A DNA stretch of 33,327 nt from Candidatus Zhuqueibacterota bacterium (GTDB lineage Bacteria; Zhuqueibacterota; Zhuqueibacteria; Thermofontimicrobiales; Thermofontimicrobiaceae). The position numbers were made by a program, and so were the translations under genes. The notes under the pieces were generated by a model. That model was not told the origin of the DNA. It did no database searches and saw only the letters and a list, made by a program, of their open reading frames with translations. Location: positions 1 to 33,327 of the forward strand of contig JADHVV010000028.1 of the NCBI GenBank assembly GCA_016783825.1, read 5' to 3'. Positions 1 to 6,885 of this stretch are shown here, one piece after another. Position 1 is the stretch's first letter; every line of letters starts with the position of its first letter.

Positions 1-119
1 AAGAATATCCTTAATCCTTGAATCTTATACCTTGCTTCGCCTTTGCCTTCGCCTCAGCCTTTTCGGTATGAAAGTTAATTGATCTGGGTTAGAAATTCTT
101 TTGCACAAAAAACGAAGAT

Positions 120-146
120 TTGACTTGTAATACTATAGAATAAAAT
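120..146 (+). promoter_or_regulatory. Probable sigma-70-type promoter of yajC-def
   Basis: TTGACT at 120-125 and TAAAAT at 141-146 are separated by 15 nt, shorter than the ideal 17. The segment lies about 57 nt upstream of the yajC start in A/T-rich sequence. There is no other obvious promoter in the first 200 bases. The assignment rests on motif match only. Confidence 0.4.
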
Positions 147-202
147 TATAAGTAATTCAAAAATAATTAAAAAATAACACTAATAAACCAACGGAGGAAC
201 AA

Positions 203-529
203 GTGATTCATAATTTAATGTTTTTAGCAATGGGCGCACCGCAGGGTGGTCAAGGCGGCGGCAGTACAATGGGTATGTGGCTTCCGATTATTGCAATTTT
301 TGCAATTATGTACTTTTTAATTTTTAGACCACAAGCTAAAAAACAAAAAGAACAACGAACGATGATTGACGCTTTGAAAAAAGGTGACAAAGTAGTTACA
401 ACCGGTGGCATCTTCGGTCAAATCGTGGGCGTAAAAGAAAAAGAAGGAACCATCATTGTAAAAGTTGCAGAAAATACAAAAATTGAAATGTCCCGAGCTT
501 CGATTGCAAAGGTTATTGGAAGTGAATAG
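203..529 (+). CDS. yajC: Preprotein translocase accessory subunit YajC
   Basis: A 108-residue protein with one N-terminal membrane segment (about residues 25-42, ending in FRPQ) followed by a basic stretch (KKQKEQR) and a small soluble domain with KKGDKVVTTGGIFG and a conserved hydrophobic tail. This is the full YajC layout. YajC associates with SecDF in the inner membrane and modulates protein export; it is not essential in E. coli. The start is GTG, chosen because AGGAGG-like sequence (GGAGGAAC) ends 2 nt before it; the next in-frame ATG at 218 would leave that site too far away. It is followed after only 2 nt by def, so the two are probably one transcript. tgt, a frequent upstream neighbour, is not visible before the window edge. 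Confidence 0.93.
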   Translation: MIHNLMFLAMGAPQGGQGGGSTMGMWLPIIAIFAIMYFLIFRPQAKKQKEQRTMIDALKKGDKVVTTGGIFGQIVGVKEKEGTIIVKVAENTKIEMSRASIAKVIGSE

Positions 530-531
530 GT

Positions 532-1053
532 ATGTCAGAATTAAGAGTAATAAAATATGGTAATCCCATCCTTCGCATGAAGGCGAAACATATTGAAAAT
601 ATTGATAGCGATGTCAAGCAGCTTGCTAATGATATGATTACAATTATGCAGGGAGAAGAAGGGATCGGTTTGGCTGCTCCTCAAGTCGCTCAGTCAATCT
701 CACTGCTGGTCGTTGATATGAGTTTGATTGATGAAGAAGGAGAACCGACTGCTTTTATCAATCCTGAAATCCTTACATCCGAAGGTGAGTCTGTTCTGGA
801 AGAAGGTTGTTTAAGCCTCCCTGATATCAGGGAAGATGTAAAACGTCCGGAGATCATAACACTTCGTTATCAGAATATTGAAGGCGAGGTTTCTGAAAAA
901 AGGTTCGATGAACTTTTGGCTCGTGTTCTTCAACATGAAATCGATCATTTGAATGGTGTATTGTTTGTTGACAGAATCAGTTCGCTGAAAAAGAAGATGT
1001 TCAATAAAAAACTGAAAGAAATTGCTACTGAAGAACGGGTTGAGATTGTTTAA
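532..1053 (+). CDS. def: Peptide deformylase
   Basis: 173 residues, the usual length of a bacterial type deformylase. All three signature motifs are present: GIGLAAPQ (44-51), EGCLSLP (91-97, metal ligand Cys93) and QHEIDH (134-139, ligands His135 and His139 with catalytic Glu136). The enzyme is a metalloprotease that removes the formyl group from the N-terminal methionine of new proteins at the ribosome exit. The gene begins 2 nt after the yajC stop and is followed by a 290-nt gap full of repeats and then fmt, the enzyme that adds the formyl group, so the def-fmt functional pair is preserved although probably interrupted at transcript level. Confidence 0.97.
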   Translation: MSELRVIKYGNPILRMKAKHIENIDSDVKQLANDMITIMQGEEGIGLAAPQVAQSISLLVVDMSLIDEEGEPTAFINPEILTSEGESVLEEGCLSLPDIREDVKRPEIITLRYQNIEGEVSEKRFDELLARVLQHEIDHLNGVLFVDRISSLKKKMFNKKLKEIATEERVEIV

Positions 1054-1080
1054 GTGAGTAGCTTTACTAAACCTTTTATG

Positions 1081-1319
1081 AAGGTCGAGATTGAGATCGA
1101 GATCAAGAAAAAACTGAAATGATTTGTAACTATTCTGTGTAGCCAAGAAAAGTCATTCTGAGGGAGCTTGCGACCGAAGAATCTCACTGTTTGATCTACA
1201 ATATTCAAAAGTAATAAGAGATTCTTCACTTCCCAACCTCCCTAATCCATTCCCTCGTTCAGAATGACATCAAATCCACGAATAGCTGAACAGTTACCCT
1301 TGATCTTAATCTCGACCTT
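1081..1319. repeat. Inverted repeat split by a GTAAC-ended element
   Basis: The arms are 1081-1101 (AAGGTCGAGATT...) and 1299-1319 (...AATCTCGACCTT), about 21 bp with 2 mismatches in inverted orientation. The space between them is almost entirely occupied by the element at 1126-1297. The arms look like one palindromic repeat that was opened by insertion. Together these fill the def-fmt gap. Confidence 0.7.
1126..1297. mobile_element. MITE-like palindromic element, GTAAC family, copy 1
   Basis: 172 bp, starting GTAACTATTCTG and ending CTGAACAGTTAC (imperfect terminal inverted repeats). Internally it holds a second inverted repeat: GTCATTCTGAGG...GAAGAATCTC against GAGATTCTTC...TTCAGAATGACAT. 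It has no coding capacity. Closely related copies lie at 18712-18883 (interior inverted) and 23645-23814. No target duplication is visible at this copy. Ends beginning GTAA together with 8-bp duplications at other copies are the pattern of IS66-family elements, so mobilisation by an IS66-type transposase is inferred. Confidence 0.75.
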
Positions 1320-1342
1320 GATCTTTTCTTGTAAGGGAACCA

Positions 1343-2272
1343 ATGAAAATAATATTCATGGGAACACCGGAATTTGCTGTTCCCAGTTTGGAAAAAATAT
1401 ACGATAGTCATCACGAGATTATTGCTGTTGTAACAGGTCCGGATAAACCGGCTGGCAGGGGCAAAAAATTGAAGCCCACCCCAGTGAAGCGGCGTGCTGA
1501 TGAATTTAGTATTCCCATATTAACGCCGGAAAAATTATCTGACGAAAATTTTATCGGGGAACTTAAACAGCTAAACGCTGACCTGTTCGTTGTGGTCGCC
1601 TTTAGAATATTGCCAAAATCGGTATTTACAATTCCGCCTTTGGGCACAATAAATCTTCATGCCTCATTACTCCCAAAATTCAGGGGCGCTGCGCCAATAA
1701 ATTGGGCAATAATGAATGGTGAAAATGAATCAGGTGTAACCACATTTTTTATTGAAGAAAAGGTGGATACCGGTGAATGGATTCTTCAAAAAAAAGTTTC
1801 CATTAGTGAAAAAGAAACGGCTGGGGAATTGCACGATAAATTGACTGTTATCGGTGCAGATGTATTACTCGAAACAGTTAATACGATTGAGCAGGGAAAT
1901 GCACCAAGAATTACACAAGAGGGTGAAGTAATAAAAGCCCCAAAACTGACCAGAGAACTTTGTCATATAAATTGGGAAAAAGATGTCGTTTCGATTTATA
2001 ATTTAATCAGGGGATTGGCTCCTTTTCCGAGGGCTTTTTCATATTTCAATGAAAAAGAATTTAAAATATGTGGCGCTGAAATCAGCACAATGAATTTGGA
2101 TAAAGGTAAAGTCGCGGGTGAAATTGTAGATATAAATAAAGAAAAAATATTTGTTGCGGCAGGCGATGGGATTTTAGCGATTACAGAAGTTCAGCCGCCC
2201 AACAAACGCCGAATGAGTGTAGCTGAATATTTGCGTGGTCATTCGGTTGAACTTGGGGAAAGATTTCAATAA
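1343..2272 (+). CDS. fmt: Methionyl-tRNA formyltransferase
   Basis: 309 residues, typical length. The N-terminal formyl-transferase domain opens with MKIIFMGTPEFAVPSL and carries the 10-formyl-THF catalytic set: Asn104 and His106 in INLHASLLP, the SLLPKFRGAAPI loop (108-119) and Asp142 in EKVDTGEW. A C-terminal tRNA-binding domain covers about residues 205-309. It formylates initiator Met-tRNA using 10-formyltetrahydrofolate, in the cytoplasm. The start is ATG at 1343, preceded by GGGAACC. It follows def but a 290-nt repeat-filled gap separates them, so it may be transcribed by read-through or from a promoter within the repeats. Nothing abnormal is seen in the frame. Confidence 0.97.
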   Translation: MKIIFMGTPEFAVPSLEKIYDSHHEIIAVVTGPDKPAGRGKKLKPTPVKRRADEFSIPILTPEKLSDENFIGELKQLNADLFVVVAFRILPKSVFTIPPLGTINLHASLLPKFRGAAPINWAIMNGENESGVTTFFIEEKVDTGEWILQKKVSISEKETAGELHDKLTVIGADVLLETVNTIEQGNAPRITQEGEVIKAPKLTRELCHINWEKDVVSIYNLIRGLAPFPRAFSYFNEKEFKICGAEISTMNLDKGKVAGEIVDINKEKIFVAAGDGILAITEVQPPNKRRMSVAEYLRGHSVELGERFQ

Positions 2273-2280
2273 TTATTCAA

Positions 2281-2729
2281 ATATATCTCACGCAAAGACG
2301 CAAAGCTCGCAAAGAAAAAAACAGTGAAAATGTGCCAGAGGCACATCCGCCTTTGGCGTGATTCGTTAAATCCGCGTCATCCGTGTTCTATGGGGAAAGA
2401 GGCACAGGTGTCAGTTTAAGGAGTTAATTATTTGATAATAAGATTGTTACCTGTCGTCCCTAAAGGGAATTTTTGAGCATGGTGTAGCCGTCTTCTATAA
2501 ACATGTCGTGCCTATCGGCACTTTAAGATGGAAATTAAATTTTCATTTTATTAAATTTGAACCAGATTCGTAAATTCCGACTGGTAAAAGTCGCGTTAGC
2601 GACGACATGTTTGTAAAAAAATAATTTGAGTCCCCTTGGGGACGACATGTAACTTTTGTTTTCATAATTTGTTACATCCTTAAACTGACGGCTATGGGGC
2701 ACAGGTTTGGCGAAATAATCTAAAAATCT
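2281..2729. repeat. Composite nested palindromic repeats in the fmt-rsmB gap
   Basis: This gene-free gap has no plausible small gene. At 2287-2400 there is repeat-like sequence (CACGCAAAGACGCAAAG, and a later GCCTTTGGCGTGA that partly pairs with it). At 2410-2689 an element is bounded by GTCAGTTTAAGGA (2410-2422) and its exact inverse (2677-2689). Inside lie two further inverted pairs built on the word ACATGTCG: GTTACCTGTCGTCCC near 2436 against GGGGACGACATGTAAC near 2638-2653, and AAACATGTCGT near 2498 against ACGACATGTTT near 2603. Words from the left flank (CTATGGGG, GCACAGGT) recur to the right (2692-2705). No transposase and no clean target duplication is visible. Confidence 0.7.
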
Positions 2730-4058
2730 ATGTCACCACGCCAGCACGTAATAAAACTTCTCGATTTATGGGAAAAATCTGACGCTTACGCTGATGTGCT
2801 TCTAAAAGATTTGTTTGAACATAGCAAGATTTCTGCACAGGATCGGGCGCTGATCCAGGAAATATTTTTTGGCGTCATTCGCTGGAGGAAGAGGATAAAT
2901 TGGATTTTAGAACAGTTCTTCCAGGGATCATTAAAAAAAAGCCCGCGCTTTGTTCTTTCTATTCTTCAGAGCAGTTTTTACCAGTTCATTTATTTGGATC
3001 GTATTCCTGCTTACGCTGTGATCAATGAAGCAGTGAGAATTGCAAAATACAAAGGCGGGCAATATTGGGCGGGAAAAATAAATGGTATTTTAAGAAATTA
3101 TCAGAAGAATAAAAACAACATTATTTTTCCTGATATCAATAAGTCACCTGTTGAAGCGATCTCGATTTTGTACTCACATCCTGAATGGCTGGTCGACAGA
3201 TGGATCAAAAGATGGGGGAGAGATGAAACAATCGCGCTCTGTTCAGCAAATAATGAACGTCCGCCGATTACTTTAAGAGTGAATCGTACAAAAATATCTG
3301 CTGATTTGCTCATCGAAAAATTGGACAAACTTGGCGTAAAAGTCAGCAAATCCAAATTTAATGAAAATTTTCTTCGTGCGGATAGTTTGCCAAATTTATC
3401 ACAATTCGAACTTTTTCAGCAAGGCTTATTTTCAATTCAGGATGAGAGCGCCGGATTAGCGTGCCAGTTATTAGGGGCAAAACCCGGTGAAAACATCGTT
3501 GATTTATGTGCCGCTCCAGGTGGTAAATCATCCTATTTAAATGAACTGGGAAAAAATAAAGCAATTGTCTATTCAATTGATCAGCGTTTCTCAAGGCTTA
3601 AATTTGTCCGTGAAAATCTGAAACGGCTGGGATTCCCAGATTCACGAATAATACAAGCTGATGGAAAAAATTTCTCCTGTAAATCGGTTAACAAGATTTT
3701 AGTGGATGCGCCTTGTTCCGGTTTAGGTGTGCTTTCAAAAAGAGTGGATCTAAAATGGCGCAGAAAACCGGAACAGATAAACGAACTCGTTAAACTTCAA
3801 CTGGAATTATTAAAAAATGCTGCTTCAATCGTGAAAAGAGGGGGCGCACTTGTCTATTCAACCTGTACGATTGAATCGCAGGAAAATGAAGAAATAGTGA
3901 TCCAATTTCTCAAAGAAAATAAACAATTTCAAATCGATTCGGCAAAAAAATATATTTCTGAAAATTTTGTTTCAGATGAGGGATTCGCTTGTACATTTCC
4001 TCACAAAAACGGGATGGATGGTTCTTTTGCTGTAAGATTATTAAAAGTAGGTAAGTAA
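2730..4058 (+). CDS. rsmB: 16S rRNA (cytosine-967-C5) methyltransferase RsmB/Sun
   Basis: 442 residues. An N-terminal NusB-like RNA-binding domain (about 1-130) is followed by a linker and a Rossmann methyltransferase domain. Visible motifs: SAM-binding DLCAAPGGK (258-266), DAPCSG (326-331, with Cys329) and STCT (377-380, with Cys379). Both cysteines used by m5C RNA methyltransferases are therefore present. The fusion of NusB-like and methyltransferase domains identifies RsmB rather than RsmF or a NOL1-type enzyme. There is no strong Shine-Dalgarno at the ATG. The stop TAA overlaps the ATG of the next gene by one base (TAATG), so translation is probably coupled to the PASTA gene and then rpe. 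Confidence 0.93.
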   Translation: MSPRQHVIKLLDLWEKSDAYADVLLKDLFEHSKISAQDRALIQEIFFGVIRWRKRINWILEQFFQGSLKKSPRFVLSILQSSFYQFIYLDRIPAYAVINEAVRIAKYKGGQYWAGKINGILRNYQKNKNNIIFPDINKSPVEAISILYSHPEWLVDRWIKRWGRDETIALCSANNERPPITLRVNRTKISADLLIEKLDKLGVKVSKSKFNENFLRADSLPNLSQFELFQQGLFSIQDESAGLACQLLGAKPGENIVDLCAAPGGKSSYLNELGKNKAIVYSIDQRFSRLKFVRENLKRLGFPDSRIIQADGKNFSCKSVNKILVDAPCSGLGVLSKRVDLKWRRKPEQINELVKLQLELLKNAASIVKRGGALVYSTCTIESQENEEIVIQFLKENKQFQIDSAKKYISENFVSDEGFACTFPHKNGMDGSFAVRLLKVGK

Positions 4059-4828
4059 TGTTTGTAAAAACGAAATGGTTTAAATTAATACGTTTTTTTA
4101 TCTTTCTGTTTCTATTGCTAATTTTCCTTTACGTGATTTTTGATCAAATAATTATGCCGGTTTATACCAGGCATGGGCAGGAAATTATTGTGCCTGATCT
4201 GACAAATCTATTTTTTGAGGATGCACGAGAAAAACTTCAATTGATGGGATTGAAAATTGTTGAAGAAACGAAAAAATTTGATGTTAACAATATTTTCCCC
4301 ATTGGCGTTGTTATGACGCAAACTCCGAAATCGGATTCGAAAGTTAAAAAGGGGAGAAGGATCTATGTTATTGTCAGCAAAGGAGAACCATCAATTGAAA
4401 TGCCTGACCTGGTTACTAAATCAGAACGAAATGCAACGTTTTTACTCAAAAATAAAGGGCTGGAATTGGGAGAAATAATTTATGAATTTTCCGATGTTTT
4501 TCCTGCAGGTGTAGTTGCCGATCAAAATATTCCCCCAGCGACTGAGATAAAGCCTGGAATGATTGTTGATTTGACAATCAGCTCGGGGCGTTTCCCGGAT
4601 AAATTCATTGTACCCGATATTGTGAATAGAAATTTAAAAGATGCAAAAAAAATAATTTTTCAGTCCGGTCTGACATTAGGTGCAATAAGCTTTGAGTCAA
4701 GAAATGATCTTTTGCCCGAAACTGTAATTACGCAGTCGGTTCAACCAAATTTAGAAGTAACCCAGGGAGATACAATTAATTTAATTGTCAGCAAGTTACC
4801 ATTACAAATAGAGGATGAACTGGAATGA
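4058..4828 (+). CDS. Membrane-anchored PASTA-domain protein
   Basis: 256 residues: a short basic N-terminus, one membrane segment (about residues 9-32, very rich in Phe/Leu/Ile), then three PASTA domains at roughly 40-110, 111-178 and 182-250. Each has the family pattern of VPD(L/I) near its start, a Gly-Leu helix end and a V.VSKG-like end. PASTA domains are known from penicillin-binding proteins and Ser/Thr kinases, where they sense or bind cell-wall material. Here no kinase or transpeptidase domain is attached. The orientation predicts an extracytoplasmic location. It overlaps rsmB by 1 nt and rpe by 4 nt (ATGA). Its exact role is unknown; a cell-envelope role is inferred from the domain only. 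Confidence 0.88.
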   Translation: MFVKTKWFKLIRFFIFLFLLLIFLYVIFDQIIMPVYTRHGQEIIVPDLTNLFFEDAREKLQLMGLKIVEETKKFDVNNIFPIGVVMTQTPKSDSKVKKGRRIYVIVSKGEPSIEMPDLVTKSERNATFLLKNKGLELGEIIYEFSDVFPAGVVADQNIPPATEIKPGMIVDLTISSGRFPDKFIVPDIVNRNLKDAKKIIFQSGLTLGAISFESRNDLLPETVITQSVQPNLEVTQGDTINLIVSKLPLQIEDELE

Positions 4829-5490
4829 TTAAAATCGCGCCGTCAATTCTCGCTGCTGATATTTCCAGGTTAGAGGAGCAGCTGCTAATAGTGAAAAAGG
4901 AGAAAATTGAATGGCTGCATGTGGATGTTATGGACGGACATTTCGTGCCTAACCTGACCTTTGGTCCATCCATGGTAAAAGCAGTAAAGAAAATGACCGG
5001 CTTATTCATGGACGTTCATTTAATGGTAGATGAACCCGATTTCATCATCCCCGAATTTTGCCTGGCTGGCGCTGATATGATAACGGTTCATGTGGAAGCG
5101 ATTAAGCATCTTCACCGATCCATTCAATTGATCAAATCAATGGGAGCGCAAGCCGGGGTTACGTTAAATCCGGGCACACCTGCTCATTTATTGGATTCAA
5201 TTCTGACTGAAATAGATTTGGTACTCGTGATGAGTGTGAATCCCGGCTACGGGGGACAAAAATTTATTCCGTCAGTTATAGAAAAAATAAGAGAAATTTC
5301 AAATAAAATAAAACAAAAGAATCTGAATGTCTATCTTGAGGTGGACGGCGGAATTACTGCTGACACAGCGCCACAGGTGGTGAAAGCCGGCGCAAATGTG
5401 CTGGTTGCCGGAACTTCGGTTTTTGGACAGGAAAATATTCCGAGGGCGATTTCTTTGATAAAGGAATCGTATGCTGGATTAAGTAAGTAG
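4825..5490 (+). CDS. rpe: Ribulose-phosphate 3-epimerase
   Basis: 221 residues, a complete TIM-barrel epimerase. It interconverts ribulose 5-phosphate and xylulose 5-phosphate in the pentose phosphate pathway. Recognisable blocks: APSILAADISRLEEQ at the N-terminus, HVDVMDGHFVPNLTFGP with metal ligands His32 and Asp34, DVHLMV with His65, VMSVNPGYGGQ (phosphate-binding loop) and EVDGGI with Asp174. It starts on the ATGA overlap with the PASTA gene, so these are translationally coupled. The stop TAG (5488-5490) coincides with the left end of a transposable palindrome: the T belongs to the target duplication and AG are the first bases of the element. The pre-insertion sequence would have had the same stop. 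Confidence 0.96.
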   Translation: MIKIAPSILAADISRLEEQLLIVKKEKIEWLHVDVMDGHFVPNLTFGPSMVKAVKKMTGLFMDVHLMVDEPDFIIPEFCLAGADMITVHVEAIKHLHRSIQLIKSMGAQAGVTLNPGTPAHLLDSILTEIDLVLVMSVNPGYGGQKFIPSVIEKIREISNKIKQKNLNVYLEVDGGITADTAPQVVKAGANVLVAGTSVFGQENIPRAISLIKESYAGLSK

Positions 5491-5676
5491 TGCTTGAACG
5501 AAAACTAGCAAAATTTAAAAAAGCGTCTGTCATTGCGAGCGACGAAGGAACGAAGTTTTAATACCCAAAGGGTGCAATCTATTGATTATTAAACGCTTAT
5601 TGATGGGATTGCTTCGTCGCTTCGCTCCTCGCAATGACAGAAAATTTCCAAAATTCGGGCTTTTCGTTCAGACACT
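5489..5676. mobile_element. MITE-like element with ISNCY-type ends and AAGT target duplication
   Basis: 188 bp with terminal inverted repeats AGTGCTTGAACGAAAA (5489-5504) and TTTTCGTTCAGACACT (5661-5676), matching at 14 of 16 positions. AAGT occurs immediately outside both ends (5485-5488 and 5677-5680), consistent with a 4-bp target duplication. Read inward, the right end (AGTGTCTGAACGAAAAGCCC) closely resembles the left end of the insertion sequence at 13856 (AGTATCTGTCCGAAAAAGCC). The interior is a long hairpin: TGTCATTGCGAGCGACGAAG against CTTCG...CTCGCAATGACA. It is non-coding. The rest of the rpe-csp gap (5681-5751) holds a degenerate AGCATCCAGCA-type direct repeat. Confidence 0.75.
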
Positions 5677-5751
5677 AAGTAGATCAAACAACTAAAAATC
5701 AGCATCAAGCATCCAGCAGCAAGAAACAAGAACCCAGCATCCAGAATTATC

Positions 5752-5780
5752 TTGACTTAATAAAATATTTTTCATAATTT
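5752..5780 (+). promoter_or_regulatory. Probable promoter of the cold-shock gene
   Basis: TTGACT at 5752-5757, a 17-nt spacer, and TAATTT at 5775-5780. It lies about 33 nt upstream of the first ATG of the cold-shock gene and downstream of the transposable palindrome, so this gene has its own promoter independent of the rpe transcript. Confidence 0.5.
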
Positions 5781-5813
5781 GTAAAATCCAAATAACTATT
5801 AAAATGTGGAGCT

Positions 5814-6038
5814 ATGAAACTTATGCCACAAGGCGTAGTGAAGTGGTTTGATGAAATTAAAGGGTATGGTTATATCGAGAATGAAGCCGGAGAACAAGTA
5901 TTCGTTCATTTCTCAAACATCATACAAGGAAAAGGATTTAAAACATTGAGACCAGGCGCTGCTGTGGAATACGAAGCAGTTAACGGTGAAAAAGGTCCCA
6001 AAGCGATTTATGTTAAATTGTTGTCCGTTGATAGATAA
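5814..6038 (+). CDS. Cold-shock domain protein (CspA-like)
   Basis: 74 residues, one cold-shock (OB-fold) domain. GVVKWFDEIKGYGYI contains the RNP1-type motif as KGYGYI (16-21) rather than the commoner KGFGFI, and RNP2 is VFVHF (29-33). The aromatic residues needed for single-stranded nucleic-acid stacking (Trp11, Phe12, Tyr18, Tyr20, Phe30, His32, Phe33) are kept. Such proteins bind single-stranded RNA/DNA and melt RNA structure. The start is ambiguous: GGAG at 5808-5811 lies 2 nt before ATG 5814 and 11 nt before the in-frame ATG at 5823, so either MKLMPQG or MPQG may be the true N-terminus. It appears monocistronic. Confidence 0.92.
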   Translation: MKLMPQGVVKWFDEIKGYGYIENEAGEQVFVHFSNIIQGKGFKTLRPGAAVEYEAVNGEKGPKAIYVKLLSVDR

Positions 6039-6039
6039 T

Positions 6040-6190
6040 TTTGGAATTAGGAAATTTGGTAATTGGGTAATTGGGTAATAAGGAAATTGGGTAATAAGAA
6101 ATTCTCAATAGTATAAATTCCAAATTTTCCAGTAAACTTATTAACCTGTTACCTTATTAGTTCAGGAATAGCCAAATTTGTTTTTAAAAT
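6040..6190. repeat. Imperfect inverted repeat of TAATTGGG words
   Basis: Tandem variants of GGTAATTGGGTAATAAGG (about 6058-6100) are followed by a roughly inverse block with TTATTAACCTGTTACC (about 6138-6155). The pattern resembles the other palindromic intergenic repeats but is more degenerate. Nothing else is seen between the cold-shock gene and the next coding region. Confidence 0.45.
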
Positions 6191-6216
6191 AAAAGGTTCG
6201 AAATAAAGGATTAGTC

Positions 6217-6672
6217 ATGGATTTCGTTTTTACTGAAAACGACATAAAGAAAATCGCTAAAATCTTGAAATGCGATTGGAATTTAAAAGGCAATAACTAT
6301 AGACTTAACCTGCAAAACAGCGAGAAGACCAGGAAATTATCATTGGAAATCTACCCGGATATGCAGATAGGTGAGAAGTTTGGCAATCTCATTTCTGTTT
6401 ATACTGAAAATACACATCTTCAACTCCATTTTTGTACCGGTTATGTACTCAGTGAAATGCTGGAAGAGGTAACATTTTTTAGCGAACAGCAGGGCAAAGT
6501 GTGTGGTTTGATCATTGAAAAAGAAGCCGGGTGTAACATGTACGCCAATGTTGAAAAATCCATTTTATCTGGTGATTTTTCTACCCTGGGACCGGAAGTG
6601 ATGTTGGGTGGCATTGCTTTATCGCTAACCGAACACATGATCGATTCACCCAGCAAAAAGAAACACACTTAG
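6217..6672 (+). CDS. Hypothetical protein, 151 residues
   Basis: I do not recognise a family. The frame is open for 151 codons, uses codons like its neighbours and starts at an ATG preceded by AAAGGA at suitable distance, so it is probably a real gene. The protein looks soluble: there is no signal peptide or membrane segment. It has an acidic N-terminal part, three scattered cysteines (Cys19, plus two in CGLIIEKEAGC) and a basic tail ending SKKKHT. The alternation of hydrophobic and polar residues suggests an alpha/beta fold. It stands between the cold-shock gene and the recombinase, with repeats on both sides, and gives no operon clue. Confidence 0.7.
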   Translation: MDFVFTENDIKKIAKILKCDWNLKGNNYRLNLQNSEKTRKLSLEIYPDMQIGEKFGNLISVYTENTHLQLHFCTGYVLSEMLEEVTFFSEQQGKVCGLIIEKEAGCNMYANVEKSILSGDFSTLGPEVMLGGIALSLTEHMIDSPSKKKHT

Positions 6673-6686
6673 GAGCATATAAACTC

Positions 6687-6848
6687 ACATCGACAAAATT
6701 TTGTTGATATTTCCATTATGGATGTTTGGTATAATGGAGTATTGGAGTGATGGAGTATTGGAGTTTAGGAGTAAATATTTCAATAATGCGACAAGTCGCA
6801 TCTCCGCCAACCGGCGGACGATCCATTGCTCCATTACTCCAACACTCC
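6687..6848. repeat. Palindromic repeat, GGAG family, copy 1 with a 53-bp arm
   Basis: The core 6736-6848 begins with GGAGTATTGGAGTGATGG and ends with the inverse-type CCATTACTCCAACACTCC. It also contains smaller hairpins (GCGACAAGTCGC, CCGCCAACCGGCGG). Left of it, 6687-6739 matches the reverse complement of 30431-30483 at 45 of 53 positions and includes the self-complementary CGACAAAATTTTGTTG. Related core copies lie at 25543-25667 and 30280-30437. The right end runs into the upstream open frame of the recombinase gene. Confidence 0.7.
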
Positions 6849-6885
6849 TTTCACTTTTAAAATGATCTTCTACACAAAAAGGTTC

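Noticed and set aside
811-1146. Minus-strand open frame antisense to def
   Set aside because: It overlaps the strongly supported def gene and then runs through repeat sequence; there is no family resemblance.
6040-6110. Possible CRISPR-like or tandem-repeat array of TAATTGGG words
   Set aside because: Units are short, have no spacers of constant size and are faced by an inverse block, so it is a degenerate palindrome. No CRISPR array or cas gene is present in the window.
6826-6885. Longer N-terminus for the Xer recombinase from ATG 6826
   Set aside because: The added codons (MLHYSNTPF...) come from the GGAG palindrome; similarity to Xer proteins starts around MYKYIDDF at 6886.
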